From Sphingopyxis sp. LC363 (GTDB taxonomy: Bacteria > Pseudomonadota > Alphaproteobacteria > Sphingomonadales > Sphingomonadaceae), in the NCBI RefSeq assembly GCF_000756385.1, contig NZ_JNFC01000028.1, positions 1 through 48,614 of the forward strand: a DNA stretch of 48,614 bases. The letters are read 5' to 3'. Below the pieces are notes generated by a model. That model was not told the DNA's origin. It did not search any database and saw only the letters and a list, made by a program, of their open reading frames with translations. This document shows positions 26,234-36,123 of this stretch, piece by piece. Each line of letters starts with the position of its first letter. Position 1 is the first letter of the stretch. A program made the position numbers and the translations under genes.

Positions 26234-27627
26234 TGAAACCGCAACATAAGCTCGCCGGCCTTGTCTCGGCGCTCGCCATGGCCTGTTTCGCCGCATCGGC
26301 CGCGGCCGAACCGACCAGCATGCAGAATGTCATGGCGGTCGCGATCGATTCGAACCCGCAGATCCATCAGGCCGAGATGAACAAGCAGGCGATCGAGTTC
26401 GAACTCGAGCAGGCGAAGGGCCTCTATCTGCCGCGCGTCACGCTCGAATTGTCGGCGGGCGTCCGCCGGCTCGAAAATGCGACGCGCCGTGCGCTCGGCA
26501 TCGCCAATGACGAGCTCTATCCGCTCGAGGCGGGGATCCGCGCCGAACAGACGCTGATCGATTTCGGCCGCCGCCGCGGCGAGAAACTGCGCCAGGCGGC
26601 GCGCGTCGACGGCGCCGCGCTGCGCGTCGTCGAACGCTCCGAATTCATCGCGCTGCAAAGCGCGCGGCAATATCTCGACGTCCTGCTCCAGCAGCGCGTC
26701 GTCGCCGCCGCCGAAGACAATATGACCTTCCACAACGGCCTCGTCGCGGACCTGTCGGGCGGGGTTAGCGCGGGCTCGATCAGCATCGCCGACCTTCAGC
26801 AGGCGCAGGAACGCGCCAAGGCGGCGAGCGTGCGCGTCAGCGAAGCGAAGGAAGCGCTGCAGAATGCGAAGATCGAGCTGCTCGCGCTGAGCGGGCTTCA
26901 GGTCGACGAGGTGCAGATGCCGCCGGCGATGGCCGAAAAACTTCCCGTCAGCCTCAGCGAAGCCGTCGGGCTCACCCGCACGCGGCATCCCAAGGTGCTC
27001 GAGGCGCAGGCCGACGTCGACGCGTCGAACGCCGAAGCCAAAAAGGCCAAGGGCGATTTCGCGCCCACGATCGGCCTCGAACTGTCGGGCCGGATCGGCG
27101 ACGATATCGACGCCTTCCGCGGTGAGACGAACGACCTGCTCGGCCGCGTCGTGCTGCGCTGGGATATTTTCGACGGCGGGATCAACCGCGCCAAATATCA
27201 GGAGATGGTGCGCCGCGCGAGCGAGAGCCGCTTCCGCCTGCACGAGGCCGAGCGCAATGCCGAGGCCGATACGCGCCGCGCCTGGAACGCCCGCGAGACG
27301 CAGACTGCGGTGTTCCGCGACCTCGTCGACCAGAGCAAGGCGACCGACGAGCTGCTGCTGTCCTACCGCGACCAGTTCGGGGTCGGGCGGCGCTCGCTGC
27401 TTGATGTGCTCGACGCGCAGAACACGCGCTTCAACGTCCAGGTTCGCGCCGAAACCGCGCGCTTTTCGGAGATGTTCGCGGTCTATCAGATTCTCGCCTC
27501 GACCAACAATCTGCTCGACGCCTTCAATCTGACCGCGCCCGAATCGCGCCGCGTCTATGCCCGCGAAGAGGTCGGTTACGGCCCGCCGGCGCCCGCCGAA
27601 CTCCAGCGTCGCCGCTACCCGCAATGA
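26233..27627 (+). CDS. TolC-family outer membrane channel of a type I secretion system
   Basis: A 464 aa protein with a signal peptide ending near ASAAAE and two halves of long heptad-rich helices typical of TolC/LapE-type outer membrane efflux proteins. Examples are the SLSEAVGLTRTRHPKVLEAQADVDASNAEAK-type helix and the C-terminal DQFGVGRRSLLDVLDAQNTRFNVQ motif. The ATG at 26233 shares a base with the OmpA stop (TGATG); a GTG at 26230 in the same frame is possible. It would form the exit duct for the adhesin together with the ABC and HlyD proteins downstream. Confidence 0.93.
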   Translation: MKPQHKLAGLVSALAMACFAASAAAEPTSMQNVMAVAIDSNPQIHQAEMNKQAIEFELEQAKGLYLPRVTLELSAGVRRLENATRRALGIANDELYPLEAGIRAEQTLIDFGRRRGEKLRQAARVDGAALRVVERSEFIALQSARQYLDVLLQQRVVAAAEDNMTFHNGLVADLSGGVSAGSISIADLQQAQERAKAASVRVSEAKEALQNAKIELLALSGLQVDEVQMPPAMAEKLPVSLSEAVGLTRTRHPKVLEAQADVDASNAEAKKAKGDFAPTIGLELSGRIGDDIDAFRGETNDLLGRVVLRWDIFDGGINRAKYQEMVRRASESRFRLHEAERNAEADTRRAWNARETQTAVFRDLVDQSKATDELLLSYRDQFGVGRRSLLDVLDAQNTRFNVQVRAETARFSEMFAVYQILASTNNLLDAFNLTAPESRRVYAREEVGYGPPAPAELQRRRYPQ

Positions 27628-27662
27628 CGTCCATGGATTGATTCCAGCTAGAAAAATTTGAA

Positions 27663-29810
27663 ATGTTCCAGGATCAATCGACGATTGCGTATATCGGCAA
27701 GGAGGCGCCGGGCGATCCGCTGATCGCCTGCATCCTCTTCGTCGCGCAGCATTTCGGGCAGAATTTCCAGCGCGGCGCGCTCGTCGCGCTCGCCCGCGAC
27801 GAACGCGGCTTCCTTCCCTTTCACCAGGCCGAAGCCGCGCTCGACCTCTGCTTCATCAACAACGAACGGCTCCATGCGCGCAAGGTACGGCATCTCGCGC
27901 GCGAACTGCCCGCGATCGTTGGCCGCACCGATGGCACATGCGCGGTGCTGCTCGAGGCGAAGGACGAGCAATATCTCGTCTGGGAACCCGGCGCCGCGCT
28001 GCCCTTCTGGGCCGACGAGGCGGCGGTCGAGGAAAGCTATGCGGGACAGGCGGTCGCGGTCGCCGCCGATCCGACCGCGATCCGCGCCGAGGAACGGCCG
28101 TGGGACGAACAGGCGAAGCGCCACTGGTTCTGGGGCGAGGTGCGGCGGATGCGCCGCTCCTTCTATCCCGTGCTCGGCGCGGCGTTGATGATCAATCTGC
28201 TCGGCTTCGCGCTGCCCTTGTTCACGATGAACGTCTATGACCGCGTCATCCCCAACAAGGCGGTGTCGAGCCTGTGGGTGCTCGCGATCGGGGCTTTCCT
28301 CGCCTTCGCGGTCGAATTCACGCTGCGCCTCGCGCGCGCGACCTTGCTCGACGATCTCGGCCGCGATCTCGACGTCAAACTGTCCGAGAAGATTTTCTCG
28401 AAGGTGCTGAACATGCCGCTCGCCGACCGGCGCGGCAGCACGGGGATGCTCGCGCGCCGCGTGTCCGAATTCGAAAGCGTGCGCGATTTCTTCGCCTCGA
28501 CGACGATCGTGCTGATCGTCGACCTCGCCTTCCTCTTCCTCTTCCTGATCATGATCGCGGTGCTCGCGGGCTGGCTCGCACTCGTCCCGCTCGCGATCAT
28601 TCTCGTCATGGGCGTCGCGGGCTATTTCCTCCAGCGGCGCATGATGCAGGCCTCGCTCGACAATCAGGCCGACATGAGCATCCAGCACGCGATGCTCGTC
28701 GAGGCGATCGGCGGCGCCGAAACGGTCAAGAGCTGCGCCGCCGAGGGACAGGTGCTCGGCCAGTGGCGCCGGATGGTCGACACCAGCGCGCGGACGCAGA
28801 CGGCGCTGCGGCGGACGGGCGCCGCAGCGATCAACCTCGCGACACTCGGCCAGCAATTTTCCGGCCTCGCGCTCGTCGTCGGCGGTTTCTACCTGTTCGA
28901 CGCGGGCAAGATTTCGATGGGCGCGATCATCGCGATCGTCATGCTCGCCGGCCGCTCGATGGCGCCCGTCGGTCAGCTCGCCTTCCTGATGACGCGCGGG
29001 CGGCAGGCGGTGACGACGATGGCGAGCATCCAGCAGATGATCGAGGCTGGCGACGAACGCCGCATGGGCAGCAGCGCGCTGAATCTCACGATCGACAAGG
29101 GCGACGTTGCGGTCGAGGGGCTGTCCTTCACCTATCCGGGCGCCGCGGCGCCGTCGCTCACCGACATCGACCTCAAGATCGATGCGGGCGAGCGGATCGC
29201 GGTCGTCGGCCGCGTCGCGTCGGGCAAGTCGACGCTCGGGCGGCTGCTCTGCGGACTCTATGCGCCCGATGCGGGCAATATCTTCATCGACGGGCTCGAC
29301 AGCCGCCAGCATTCGCCGATTTACCTTCGCTCGCAATTCCGCTTCGTCGGGCAGGACGCGGTGCTGTTCAGCGGCTCGATCAAGCAGAATATGCAATATT
29401 GCGCGCCGGCAGCGACCGATGCCGAGCTGCTCGCGACGCTGCAGTCGATCGGCGCCGACCGCTTCATGGGTCGCGACGAGACCGGACTCGACCGCGGCGC
29501 GGGTGAGCGCGGCGGGCAGCTCTCGGGCGGTCAGCGCGGCTTCCTCACCATCGCCCGCGCGCTCGCCTCGCCCTCGCGGCTGCTCTTCCTCGACGAGCCG
29601 ACCGGCGCGATGGACACGCAAAGCGAGCGGCTGTTCATCGAGGCGCTCGATAAGGCCGTCGCGAAATCGCAGACACTGATCATCGCGACCCACCGCGAAG
29701 CGATCCTCCGGCTGTGCGACCGCATCATCGTCATCGACGGCGGCCGCATCGTCGCCGACGGCCCGCGCGCCGAAATCCTCGCGCGATCCACCAAGGAACC
29801 GGTAGCATGA
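27663..29810 (+). CDS. Type I secretion permease/ATPase (LapB type)
   Basis: A 715 aa ABC exporter fused in the usual order. It has a C39-like domain (about 1-135), transmembrane segments (about 160-430, including GAALMINLLGFALPLFTMNVYDRVIP) and an ATPase. The ATPase shows Walker A GRVASGKST (516-524), signature LSGGQRG (620-626), Walker B LLFLDEPTG (640-648) and the H-loop in IIATHRE. The N-terminal domain lacks a convincing C39 catalytic triad, so it is probably a substrate-binding, non-proteolytic domain as in LapB/HlyB. 35 bases separate it from the TolC gene with only a weak ribosome binding site. It overlaps the hydrolase gene by ATGA. Substrate inferred: the adjacent giant adhesin. Confidence 0.94.
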   Translation: MFQDQSTIAYIGKEAPGDPLIACILFVAQHFGQNFQRGALVALARDERGFLPFHQAEAALDLCFINNERLHARKVRHLARELPAIVGRTDGTCAVLLEAKDEQYLVWEPGAALPFWADEAAVEESYAGQAVAVAADPTAIRAEERPWDEQAKRHWFWGEVRRMRRSFYPVLGAALMINLLGFALPLFTMNVYDRVIPNKAVSSLWVLAIGAFLAFAVEFTLRLARATLLDDLGRDLDVKLSEKIFSKVLNMPLADRRGSTGMLARRVSEFESVRDFFASTTIVLIVDLAFLFLFLIMIAVLAGWLALVPLAIILVMGVAGYFLQRRMMQASLDNQADMSIQHAMLVEAIGGAETVKSCAAEGQVLGQWRRMVDTSARTQTALRRTGAAAINLATLGQQFSGLALVVGGFYLFDAGKISMGAIIAIVMLAGRSMAPVGQLAFLMTRGRQAVTTMASIQQMIEAGDERRMGSSALNLTIDKGDVAVEGLSFTYPGAAAPSLTDIDLKIDAGERIAVVGRVASGKSTLGRLLCGLYAPDAGNIFIDGLDSRQHSPIYLRSQFRFVGQDAVLFSGSIKQNMQYCAPAATDAELLATLQSIGADRFMGRDETGLDRGAGERGGQLSGGQRGFLTIARALASPSRLLFLDEPTGAMDTQSERLFIEALDKAVAKSQTLIIATHREAILRLCDRIIVIDGGRIVADGPRAEILARSTKEPVA

Positions 29811-30889
29811 TCCCCGAACTCCATATCGGCCGCGACGGCGCCGCGCGCGCCGAGGCGCCCTGGGCCGACGCCGATGCGCGGCGGCCGCCGAAGAGCCTGA
29901 AGTTCATATTGCCGGGGCTGTCGCTGTTTGCGGCGGCGATCCTCTTCGCCGCGTCGAACGACCGCCTGTCGCGCTTCGTCGAGGGCTGGAGCGCCGACCC
30001 CGCCGAAACCGCCAAGGTCGCGAAGCAAAAGGCGATCGCGAAGCTGATCACCGAAACCGAGACCGATTCGATCGTCCCCGCCGCCGAGGGCGCCGACGCC
30101 GTCGCGCGCAACGCGCTGCTTCCCGTCTCGGCGCTGCCGGTCGAAGCCGCGCGCCCCTTCCTGATGCCGACGATCTCGCTCGCCCAGTCCACCAACGCGC
30201 AGCGCTGCCTGACGCAGGCGATCTATTATGAAGCGGCGACCGAATCCGACGCGGGCAAGGCCGCGGTCGCGCAGGTTATCCTCAACCGCATGCGCCACCC
30301 CGCCTATCCCGACACCGTCTGCGGCGTCATCTATCAGGGCAGTTCGCGCCCCGGCTGCCAGTTCAGCTTCGCGTGCGACGGCTCGATGCGCCGCCCGCCG
30401 GTGCCCGCGCTGTGGCGCCGCTCGGCCGAGATCGCGCGCGCCGCTTTGTCGGGCCATGTCGAGGCGAGCGTCGGCATGGCGACGCATTATCACGCCAATT
30501 ATGTCCTGCCGCGCTGGGCACCCAAACTCACCAAGATCGAACAGATCGGCGCGCATATCTTCTATCGCTGGCCGGGGTCATGGGGCAAGCCGCGCGCTTT
30601 TTCCGACGCATATTCCGGCGCCGAATATATTCCCGCCTTCAGCCAGCTTTACCAAGGCGGCGCCGCGACCGTCGAAGCTCTCGCCGGCGAAGCGATCGCG
30701 GTTCCGGGCATAGCTCCGCCGCGCGATCCGACCGACCACCGTGCCGACAATGACGTCGGCGGCCGCGTCGACGTCACCAAAGGCTGGGTGCCGAACATTC
30801 CCGACCCGACGCAGACGAAGGCGCGCTTCGACAGCCTGACTAGCCAGCAGGGCGTGCAGGCCGCGCCCGAAACCCTGCCCGGAACATAA
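29807..30889 (+). CDS. Cell wall hydrolase (SleB type), membrane-anchored
   Basis: A 360 aa protein with one membrane segment near the N-terminus (about 31-48) and a SleB/hydrolase_2 domain at about 130-245. It contains the catalytic-type glutamate E142 in CLTQAIYYEAATES, then AVAQVILNRM and SFACDG. Family members cleave or remodel peptidoglycan. The ATG overlaps the ABC exporter stop and the gene ends two bases before the HlyD start, so it is embedded in the secretion operon. That position suggests it opens the cell wall for assembly of the trans-envelope channel (inference). The C-terminal ~60 residues are Pro/Asp-rich without a known motif. Confidence 0.9.
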   Translation: MIPELHIGRDGAARAEAPWADADARRPPKSLKFILPGLSLFAAAILFAASNDRLSRFVEGWSADPAETAKVAKQKAIAKLITETETDSIVPAAEGADAVARNALLPVSALPVEAARPFLMPTISLAQSTNAQRCLTQAIYYEAATESDAGKAAVAQVILNRMRHPAYPDTVCGVIYQGSSRPGCQFSFACDGSMRRPPVPALWRRSAEIARAALSGHVEASVGMATHYHANYVLPRWAPKLTKIEQIGAHIFYRWPGSWGKPRAFSDAYSGAEYIPAFSQLYQGGAATVEALAGEAIAVPGIAPPRDPTDHRADNDVGGRVDVTKGWVPNIPDPTQTKARFDSLTSQQGVQAAPETLPGT

Positions 30890-30891
30890 GC

Positions 30892-32151
30892 ATGGCGGTC
30901 GTGAAATTTTGGCAACGCCTCCGCGGCAGCGAGCAGATCATGGTCGCCGCCGCCGTCGGCCTCGTCCTCTTCCTCCTGTGGGCGAGCATCGCGCGCGTCG
31001 ACGAGGTGTCGCGCGGGCAGGGGCGCGTGATCCCCTCGTCGAAGGTGCAGATCATCCAGTCGGCCGAACCCTCGACGATCCGCGAAATCCTCGTGCGCTC
31101 GGGGCAGACGGTGCAGAAGGGGCAATTGCTCGTTCGCCTCGACAACACGACGTCGCAGTCCGAACTCGGCCAGCTCGAAACCGAAAACGCGCGCCTCGCG
31201 CAGCGCGCGGCGCGTCTTGCGGGCGAGGGCGGTGCGGGGGCCGGGTGCGTGGGCGCCGATTGCGGCGACGAAGCGCGCCTCGCCGCGGTACGGCGCTCGT
31301 CGCTGCAAAGCCAGCTCGCCGCGCTCTCGGCCAGCGTCGAGCAGCGCCGCCGCGACATGGCCGAGGCGCAGGCGACCGCTTCATCGCTCGAGGCCAGCCT
31401 GCGCCTCGCGCGCGAACAGGTGGCGATGCTCGAACCGCTCGCGGCGAAGGGCGTCGTCCCGCAGACCGAGCTGCTCACTGCACAGCGCGAGGCCGTCGAC
31501 ATCCAGGGCCGCCTCGCCGCCGCGCGCCAGGCGATCTCGCGTTCGCAGGCCGCCGTCCGCGAAGCGGGCGCCGAGGTGCAGCGCGCGCGCTTCGACTTCC
31601 AGCAGGAGGCGCTCAACGAACGCAGCCAACTCGCGACCAAGATGGCGGTCAATGAGGAAACGATCCGCGGCGCCGAAGGCCGCCTCGCGCGCTCCGAAAT
31701 CCGCTCGCCGGCGCGCGGCGTCGTCAACGACCTGCTCGTCAATACCTTGGGCGGCTACGTCAACGCGGGCGAACAGATCATGCAGATCGTGCCCTTGGGT
31801 GACAAATTGCTCATCGAAACGCGCGTCACCCCGCGCGACATCGCCTTCATCAAGGTGGGCGACCCCGCCAACGTCAAGGTCACCGCCTACGACTTCTCGA
31901 TCTATGGGGGCCTCAACGGCAAGGTCGTGCGCGTGTCGGCCGACAGCATATATGACGAGGTCGAGCGGCAGGCCTATTTCACTGTCGTCGTCGAAACGAC
32001 GAACGCCTATCTGACCTCGAACGGCCGGCGGCTCCCGATCACCCCCGGTATGCTATGCGATGTCGAGATTGTGACCGGAAAGAAATCGGTGCTGAGCTAC
32101 TTGCTCAAACCGGTCTTGAAGGTCAGCGGATCGGCGCTTACCGAACGCTGA
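30892..32151 (+). CDS. HlyD-family periplasmic adaptor of type I secretion
   Basis: A 419 aa membrane-fusion protein linking the ABC exporter to the TolC channel. It has one membrane segment (about 16-34), a lipoyl/biotinyl half (GQGRVIPSSKVQIIQ), a long coiled-coil hairpin (about 85-260), the second lipoyl half and a beta-barrel domain (LIETRVTPRDIAFIKVGDPANVKVTAYDF). It is the last gene of the operon. Its final 55 bases overlap the 3' end of the convergent LapG-type gene, a tail-to-tail overlap. Confidence 0.94.
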   Translation: MAVVKFWQRLRGSEQIMVAAAVGLVLFLLWASIARVDEVSRGQGRVIPSSKVQIIQSAEPSTIREILVRSGQTVQKGQLLVRLDNTTSQSELGQLETENARLAQRAARLAGEGGAGAGCVGADCGDEARLAAVRRSSLQSQLAALSASVEQRRRDMAEAQATASSLEASLRLAREQVAMLEPLAAKGVVPQTELLTAQREAVDIQGRLAAARQAISRSQAAVREAGAEVQRARFDFQQEALNERSQLATKMAVNEETIRGAEGRLARSEIRSPARGVVNDLLVNTLGGYVNAGEQIMQIVPLGDKLLIETRVTPRDIAFIKVGDPANVKVTAYDFSIYGGLNGKVVRVSADSIYDEVERQAYFTVVVETTNAYLTSNGRRLPITPGMLCDVEIVTGKKSVLSYLLKPVLKVSGSALTER

Positions 32152-33134
32152 TTGTTGAGCGCGAGCGTATAGCTTTTCTGCGACGCCGGAATCGCGGCCG
32201 GATTCGTCGACGGCGGTGTCCCGCGATAGGCGTGCACCCAGCGTCGGTTGCCGCTGAACGACAGCACCGGGCGCACCGCATTGGGCTGGCTGCCGTCATA
32301 AAGGCGGTCGGTGACATTATCGAGCACGAGCTTCCCCGCGTCGGTCTCGACGAGCAGAAAGGCATGGTCGGCGTTCGCCGCGAGGTCGCGGAGCAGCACC
32401 AGCTTCATCCGCTCGGCATCGATTCCCGCGGCGCGCAGCATCTGCATCTTCAGGATCGCGAAATCCTCGCAATCGCCCTTGCCGCGCGCGATCGTCTGTT
32501 CGGCGGTCGCCCAATAATCGCGCTGGCGGTAATTGCGGTCGTCGCCGACGTAGGCGATCGCGCGATTGACCCACTGGTTGACGCGCGCGAGCAACTCCCG
32601 CTCGTCCAGACCCCGCGACGCGTTCGCGCGGCGCAGTTCGGCCTGCATCAACGCGGCGGGAGCGGCGCGGCGAACGCGGTCCCAGCGATTGTCGAAACGC
32701 GTTTGCTTGACCGGGATCGCGCGCGTGCCGAGCTCGGCATCCGCGTCGGTCCGGGCGAAGGGCGCGGCGATCGGTGACATGCCGCAATCGGCGACGGGCG
32801 CCGCGAAAGAGACAGGCGCCCGGCTCGAGGGCTCGAGCGTCTGCCGCACGGGCATCGCTGCGGGGACCGGCGCGGTTGACGCGGCCGCCTGTTCGGCGCG
32901 GATGCGGTCGAGCGCGCTCGGCGCGCCGCCCAGCAGGGCGCGCGAAATGTCGGCCTGTGGCGCTGCAGCGGCGCCCGCGACGACGGCGCACGCAGCCTTG
33001 CCGCCCGTCACCGACTTCGCATTGACCAGCTTCGACGCGGCATGCGCGGTCGACGGCGTCAGCGCGGTCGCGGCCAGCGCCGCCGAAGCGGCGAGCCACC
33101 GCGACTCGAAAACGGGATGGGCAGACTTGCTCAT
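32097..33134 (-). CDS. lapG: LapG-type transglutaminase-like cysteine protease
   Basis: A 345 aa periplasmic protease. It has a signal peptide (about 1-32), then an Ala/Pro-rich, poorly conserved stretch to about 140, then the bacterial transglutaminase-like cysteine proteinase domain. The triad is visible as C222 (GKGDCEDFAILK), H257 (NADHAFLLVE) and D272 (KLVLDN); the DCED motif also fits the LapG calcium site. In pseudomonads LapG clips the N-terminus of the giant adhesin LapA to release it, and is held inactive by LapD when c-di-GMP is high. The convergent position beside the adhesin exporter supports the same role. The N-terminal region is longer than in typical LapG. Confidence 0.88.
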   Translation of the reverse strand: MSKSAHPVFESRWLAASAALAATALTPSTAHAASKLVNAKSVTGGKAACAVVAGAAAAPQADISRALLGGAPSALDRIRAEQAAASTAPVPAAMPVRQTLEPSSRAPVSFAAPVADCGMSPIAAPFARTDADAELGTRAIPVKQTRFDNRWDRVRRAAPAALMQAELRRANASRGLDERELLARVNQWVNRAIAYVGDDRNYRQRDYWATAEQTIARGKGDCEDFAILKMQMLRAAGIDAERMKLVLLRDLAANADHAFLLVETDAGKLVLDNVTDRLYDGSQPNAVRPVLSFSGNRRWVHAYRGTPPSTNPAAIPASQKSYTLALNNQRSVSADPLTFKTGLSK

Positions 33135-33221
33135 GCCGCCCGCTTTGCCGGGGGGACGTGAGAATCCGCTTCATGACCATGGTAAACACAAAATTCACCA
33201 TGTGGCGCTGCGCCGGGGCGA

Positions 33222-33743
33222 TCAGCCCGCCGATTTGAGCGTGAGCGGCAGCCCGGCGGTGAGCAGGACGACCTCCTGCGCCGTCATCGCGACCGATTGG
33301 TTGAGCTGCCCCGCCGCGTCGCGGAAGCGCCGCGCGAGCGCATTGTCGGGGACGATGCCCAGCCCGACCTCGTTGGCGACGAGGATCAGCGTGCCGTCGT
33401 GCCGCGCGATCGCGTCGCATAATTGCTTCCCCGCGCGTGTTATATCGGCGTTGGCGAGCAGCAGGTTCGACACCCACAGCGTCAGGCAATCGACGAGCAC
33501 GACCGCGCCGTTTCCGCTCAGCGCATCGATCGCGGCGGGCAGATCGCGTGGCGCCTCGACCGTCGACCAGCGCGCATCGCGGTCGGCCCGGTGGCGCGCG
33601 ATCCGCTCGCGCATCTCGTTATCGAACGCCTCGGCGGTCGCGATGAACACCGGCTCGCCCCCCGCCGCCTCGGCGCGCGCCTGCGCATAGCGGCTCTTGC
33701 CTGAGCGCGCGCCGCCGATCACGAACAGCGACGCCCCGCTCAT
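33222..33743 (-). CDS. cobU: Bifunctional adenosylcobinamide kinase / adenosylcobinamide-phosphate guanylyltransferase
   Basis: A 173 aa protein (CobU/CobP) that phosphorylates adenosylcobinamide and transfers GMP to it, giving adenosylcobinamide-GDP for CobS. The P-loop GGARSGKS is at residues 10-17. The family motifs [12 protein letters not shown] and [12 protein letters not shown], and the [20 protein letters not shown] stretch, are present. It is the last gene of the cobalamin operon and overlaps cobQ by ATGA. Confidence 0.95.
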   Translation of the reverse strand: MSGASLFVIGGARSGKSRYAQARAEAAGGEPVFIATAEAFDNEMRERIARHRADRDARWSTVEAPRDLPAAIDALSGNGAVVLVDCLTLWVSNLLLANADITRAGKQLCDAIARHDGTLILVANEVGLGIVPDNALARRFRDAAGQLNQSVAMTAQEVVLLTAGLPLTLKSAG

Positions 33744-35197
33744 GCGCCGATCCCCACGATCCGCAGCATCGCCTCGATGTCGGCGTGGCGCGCGAATTCG
33801 GCGGCGACGGCGTCGAGCGCCGCGTCGACATCGGCGGCATAGTCGCGGCCGTTTCCCGTCACACCGATCCGCGCGAGTAGCGCGCGGCGCAGCGCGGGCG
33901 ACGCGAACAGCCCGTGCAGATAGGATCCGATCACTCGTCCCGCCGGATCGACCGCGCCGTCGCTCGCGCCATCCTCAAGCGTCGCGAACGCCCGCTCCGA
34001 GCCGGGGCCACGGGTTTCGCCCATGTGCATCTCATAGCCGGTGACCGGCGCCCCCAGCGCGGTCCCGGTCACCCGCCGCAAGATTTTTGCGGGCGACAGC
34101 GTCGTTTCGACATCGAGCAGGGCCAGCCCGTCGACCTCGGCGGGCGCTCCCTCGATCCCCAACGGATCGGCGATCCTTTGGCCGAGCATCTGATAGCCGC
34201 CGCACAGCCCGACGATCGTCCCGCCGCGCCGGTGATGCGCCCGGATGTCGATGTCCCAGCCCTCGGCGCGAAGCGCGGCCATGTCGGCGATTGTCGCCTT
34301 CGACCCCGGCAATATGATCATCGCCGCCTCGGCGGGGATCGGCCGCCCCGGCGGCACCATCACCACCTCGACACCGGGCTCGAGCTTCAACGGATCGAGG
34401 TCGTCGAAGTTCGAGATACGCGGCAGAATCGGGCAGGCGATCATCCGCCGCCCGTCGCGCGGATCGGCGGGGCGTTCGAGGATCACCGCATCCTCGCTCG
34501 GCAACCGCGCGGCGGCGCTCAGCCACGGTATGACGCCCAGCCCCCGCCAGCCGCTCCGCCGCTCGATCTCGCGATAGCCGTCGTCGAACAGCGCGGGATC
34601 GCCGCGGAACTTGTTGATCAGGAAACCGCGGATCATCGCCGCATCTTCGGCCTCGATCACCGCGCGCGTGCCGACGATCGACGCGATCACCCCGCCGCGG
34701 TCGATATCGCCGATCAGCACCACGGGCACGTCGGCGGCGCGCGCGAAGCCCATGTTCGCGATGTCGCCGGTGCGCAAATTGATCTCGGCGGGCGATCCCG
34801 CGCCCTCGACGATCACGATGTCGCACTGGCCGCGCAGCCGGCCATAGCTTTCGAGCACCTCGGTCATCAGCGCGCCGCGCGCTTCGCGGAAATTGCCGCT
34901 GCCCAGCGTGCCGCGCACACGGCCATGAACGATCAGCTGCGAGGTGCGGTCGGCCTGCGGTTTCAGCAGCACCGGGTTCATGTCGCTGTGCGGTTCGACG
35001 CGACACGCCATGGCCTGGAGCGCCTGCGCGCGCCCGATCTCGCCGCCGTCGGTCGTGACCGCGGCATTGTTCGACATATTCTGCGGCTTGAAGGGGCGGA
35101 CGGTCAGGCCGCGAAGGGTGAGTGCGCGGCAGAGCGCGGCGACCAGCACCGACTTGCCGACGTCGGACCCGGTGCCTTGCAGCATCAGCGCAGCCAT
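33740..35197 (-). CDS. cobQ: Cobyric acid synthase
   Basis: A 485 aa amidotransferase that adds four amide groups to the corrin ring at positions b, d, e and g, using glutamine and ATP. The N-terminal ATPase domain begins [12 protein letters not shown] and continues [13 protein letters not shown]. The C-terminal glutaminase domain contains the nucleophile cysteine in [11 protein letters not shown] and a late histidine in SYLHGLF. The ATG at 35197 is supported by the P-loop lying at the usual distance; a longer frame to 35305 runs into cobD. It overlaps the cobD 3' end by 13 bases. Confidence 0.95.
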   Translation of the reverse strand: MAALMLQGTGSDVGKSVLVAALCRALTLRGLTVRPFKPQNMSNNAAVTTDGGEIGRAQALQAMACRVEPHSDMNPVLLKPQADRTSQLIVHGRVRGTLGSGNFREARGALMTEVLESYGRLRGQCDIVIVEGAGSPAEINLRTGDIANMGFARAADVPVVLIGDIDRGGVIASIVGTRAVIEAEDAAMIRGFLINKFRGDPALFDDGYREIERRSGWRGLGVIPWLSAAARLPSEDAVILERPADPRDGRRMIACPILPRISNFDDLDPLKLEPGVEVVMVPPGRPIPAEAAMIILPGSKATIADMAALRAEGWDIDIRAHHRRGGTIVGLCGGYQMLGQRIADPLGIEGAPAEVDGLALLDVETTLSPAKILRRVTGTALGAPVTGYEMHMGETRGPGSERAFATLEDGASDGAVDPAGRVIGSYLHGLFASPALRRALLARIGVTGNGRDYAADVDAALDAVAAEFARHADIEAMLRIVGIGA

Positions 35198-36123
35198 GTC
35201 GCGCCTCCCGCGATCAACCACAGCAGCAGGCAGGCGCGCAGATAAACGGCGAGCGCACGGTCGACCGCCGCGCCGCTCGCTTCGCCTGTCCCGTCGCCGA
35301 TCCATGATTTGCCCTGCATCACCCCGTCATAGGCGATCGGACCCGCGAGCCGAAGCCCCAGCGCGCCCGCCATCGCCGCCTCGGGCCAGCCCGCGTTGGG
35401 CGAGGCGTGTTTGCGCGCGTCGCGCTGCAATATGCGCCATCCGCCGCCGCCCGCGAGGCAGATCAGCACGCCCGCCAGCCGCGCCGGAATCCAGTTTGCG
35501 AGATCGTCGAGCCGCGCCGCCGCCCACCCGAACGCGCGCCAGCGCTCCTCGCGGTGGCCGATCAAACTGTCGGCGGTGTTCACTGCCTTATACGCCCACA
35601 CCCCCGGCAGGCCGAGCAGCAGAAGCCAGAACAGCGGCGCGGCGACGCCGTCGCAAAAGCTTTCGGCGAGGCTCTCGATCGCGGCGCGCGACACCCCGGC
35701 TTCATCGAGCGCGGCAGTGTCGCGGCCGACGATCATGCTCACGGCGCTGCGCGCACCGATGAGGTCGCCCGCGTCGATCCGCTCGCCGACCGCGCGGACA
35801 TGATCGAACAGGCTGCGCTGCGCGAGCGCGGGCCAGGCGAGGATCGCGACGCCGATCCAGCCCCAGCCGCTCAAGGTGGAAAGCAGCAGATGCTGGAGTC
35901 CGAGGCCAAGGCCGCCGGCGACGAGCAGCAGGAGGACAAGCGTTAGAACGCCCAGCGCGCGCCGCCTCGCAAAGCCAGACGCGGCCCGGTTCCACCGAGC
36001 CTCGCAGCCGGCGATGATGCGCGCGAACAGCCCCACCGGATGGCCGACGCGGCGATACAGCGCACCCGGCCAGCCGAACGCCGCGTCGAGCGCGAGCGCG
36101 GTGAGCGCGACGGGCTCAGCCAT
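35185..36123 (-). CDS. cobD: Adenosylcobinamide-phosphate synthase (CobD/CbiB)
   Basis: A 312 aa polytopic membrane enzyme that attaches aminopropanol or its phosphate to adenosylcobyric acid. Several hydrophobic segments are present, along with the family core [13 protein letters not shown]...[14 protein letters not shown]. The ATG at 36123 ([17 protein letters not shown]) gives the family's start with its AxxLD pattern and overlaps the cobC stop by eight bases. It works with CobC, which supplies aminopropanol phosphate. Confidence 0.93.
   Translation of the reverse strand: MAEPVALTALALDAAFGWPGALYRRVGHPVGLFARIIAGCEARWNRAASGFARRRALGVLTLVLLLLVAGGLGLGLQHLLLSTLSGWGWIGVAILAWPALAQRSLFDHVRAVGERIDAGDLIGARSAVSMIVGRDTAALDEAGVSRAAIESLAESFCDGVAAPLFWLLLLGLPGVWAYKAVNTADSLIGHREERWRAFGWAAARLDDLANWIPARLAGVLICLAGGGGWRILQRDARKHASPNAGWPEAAMAGALGLRLAGPIAYDGVMQGKSWIGDGTGEASGAAVDRALAVYLRACLLLWLIAGGATWLR

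Noticed and set aside
27663..28070. Active C39 peptidase domain of a bacteriocin-type exporter
   Set aside because: The expected Cys/His/Asp arrangement is not present in usual form, no double-glycine leader substrate is nearby, and the adhesin is the evident cargo.
32055..32777. Plus-strand frame of 240 codons after the HlyD gene
   Set aside because: Antisense shadow of the LapG-type protease gene.
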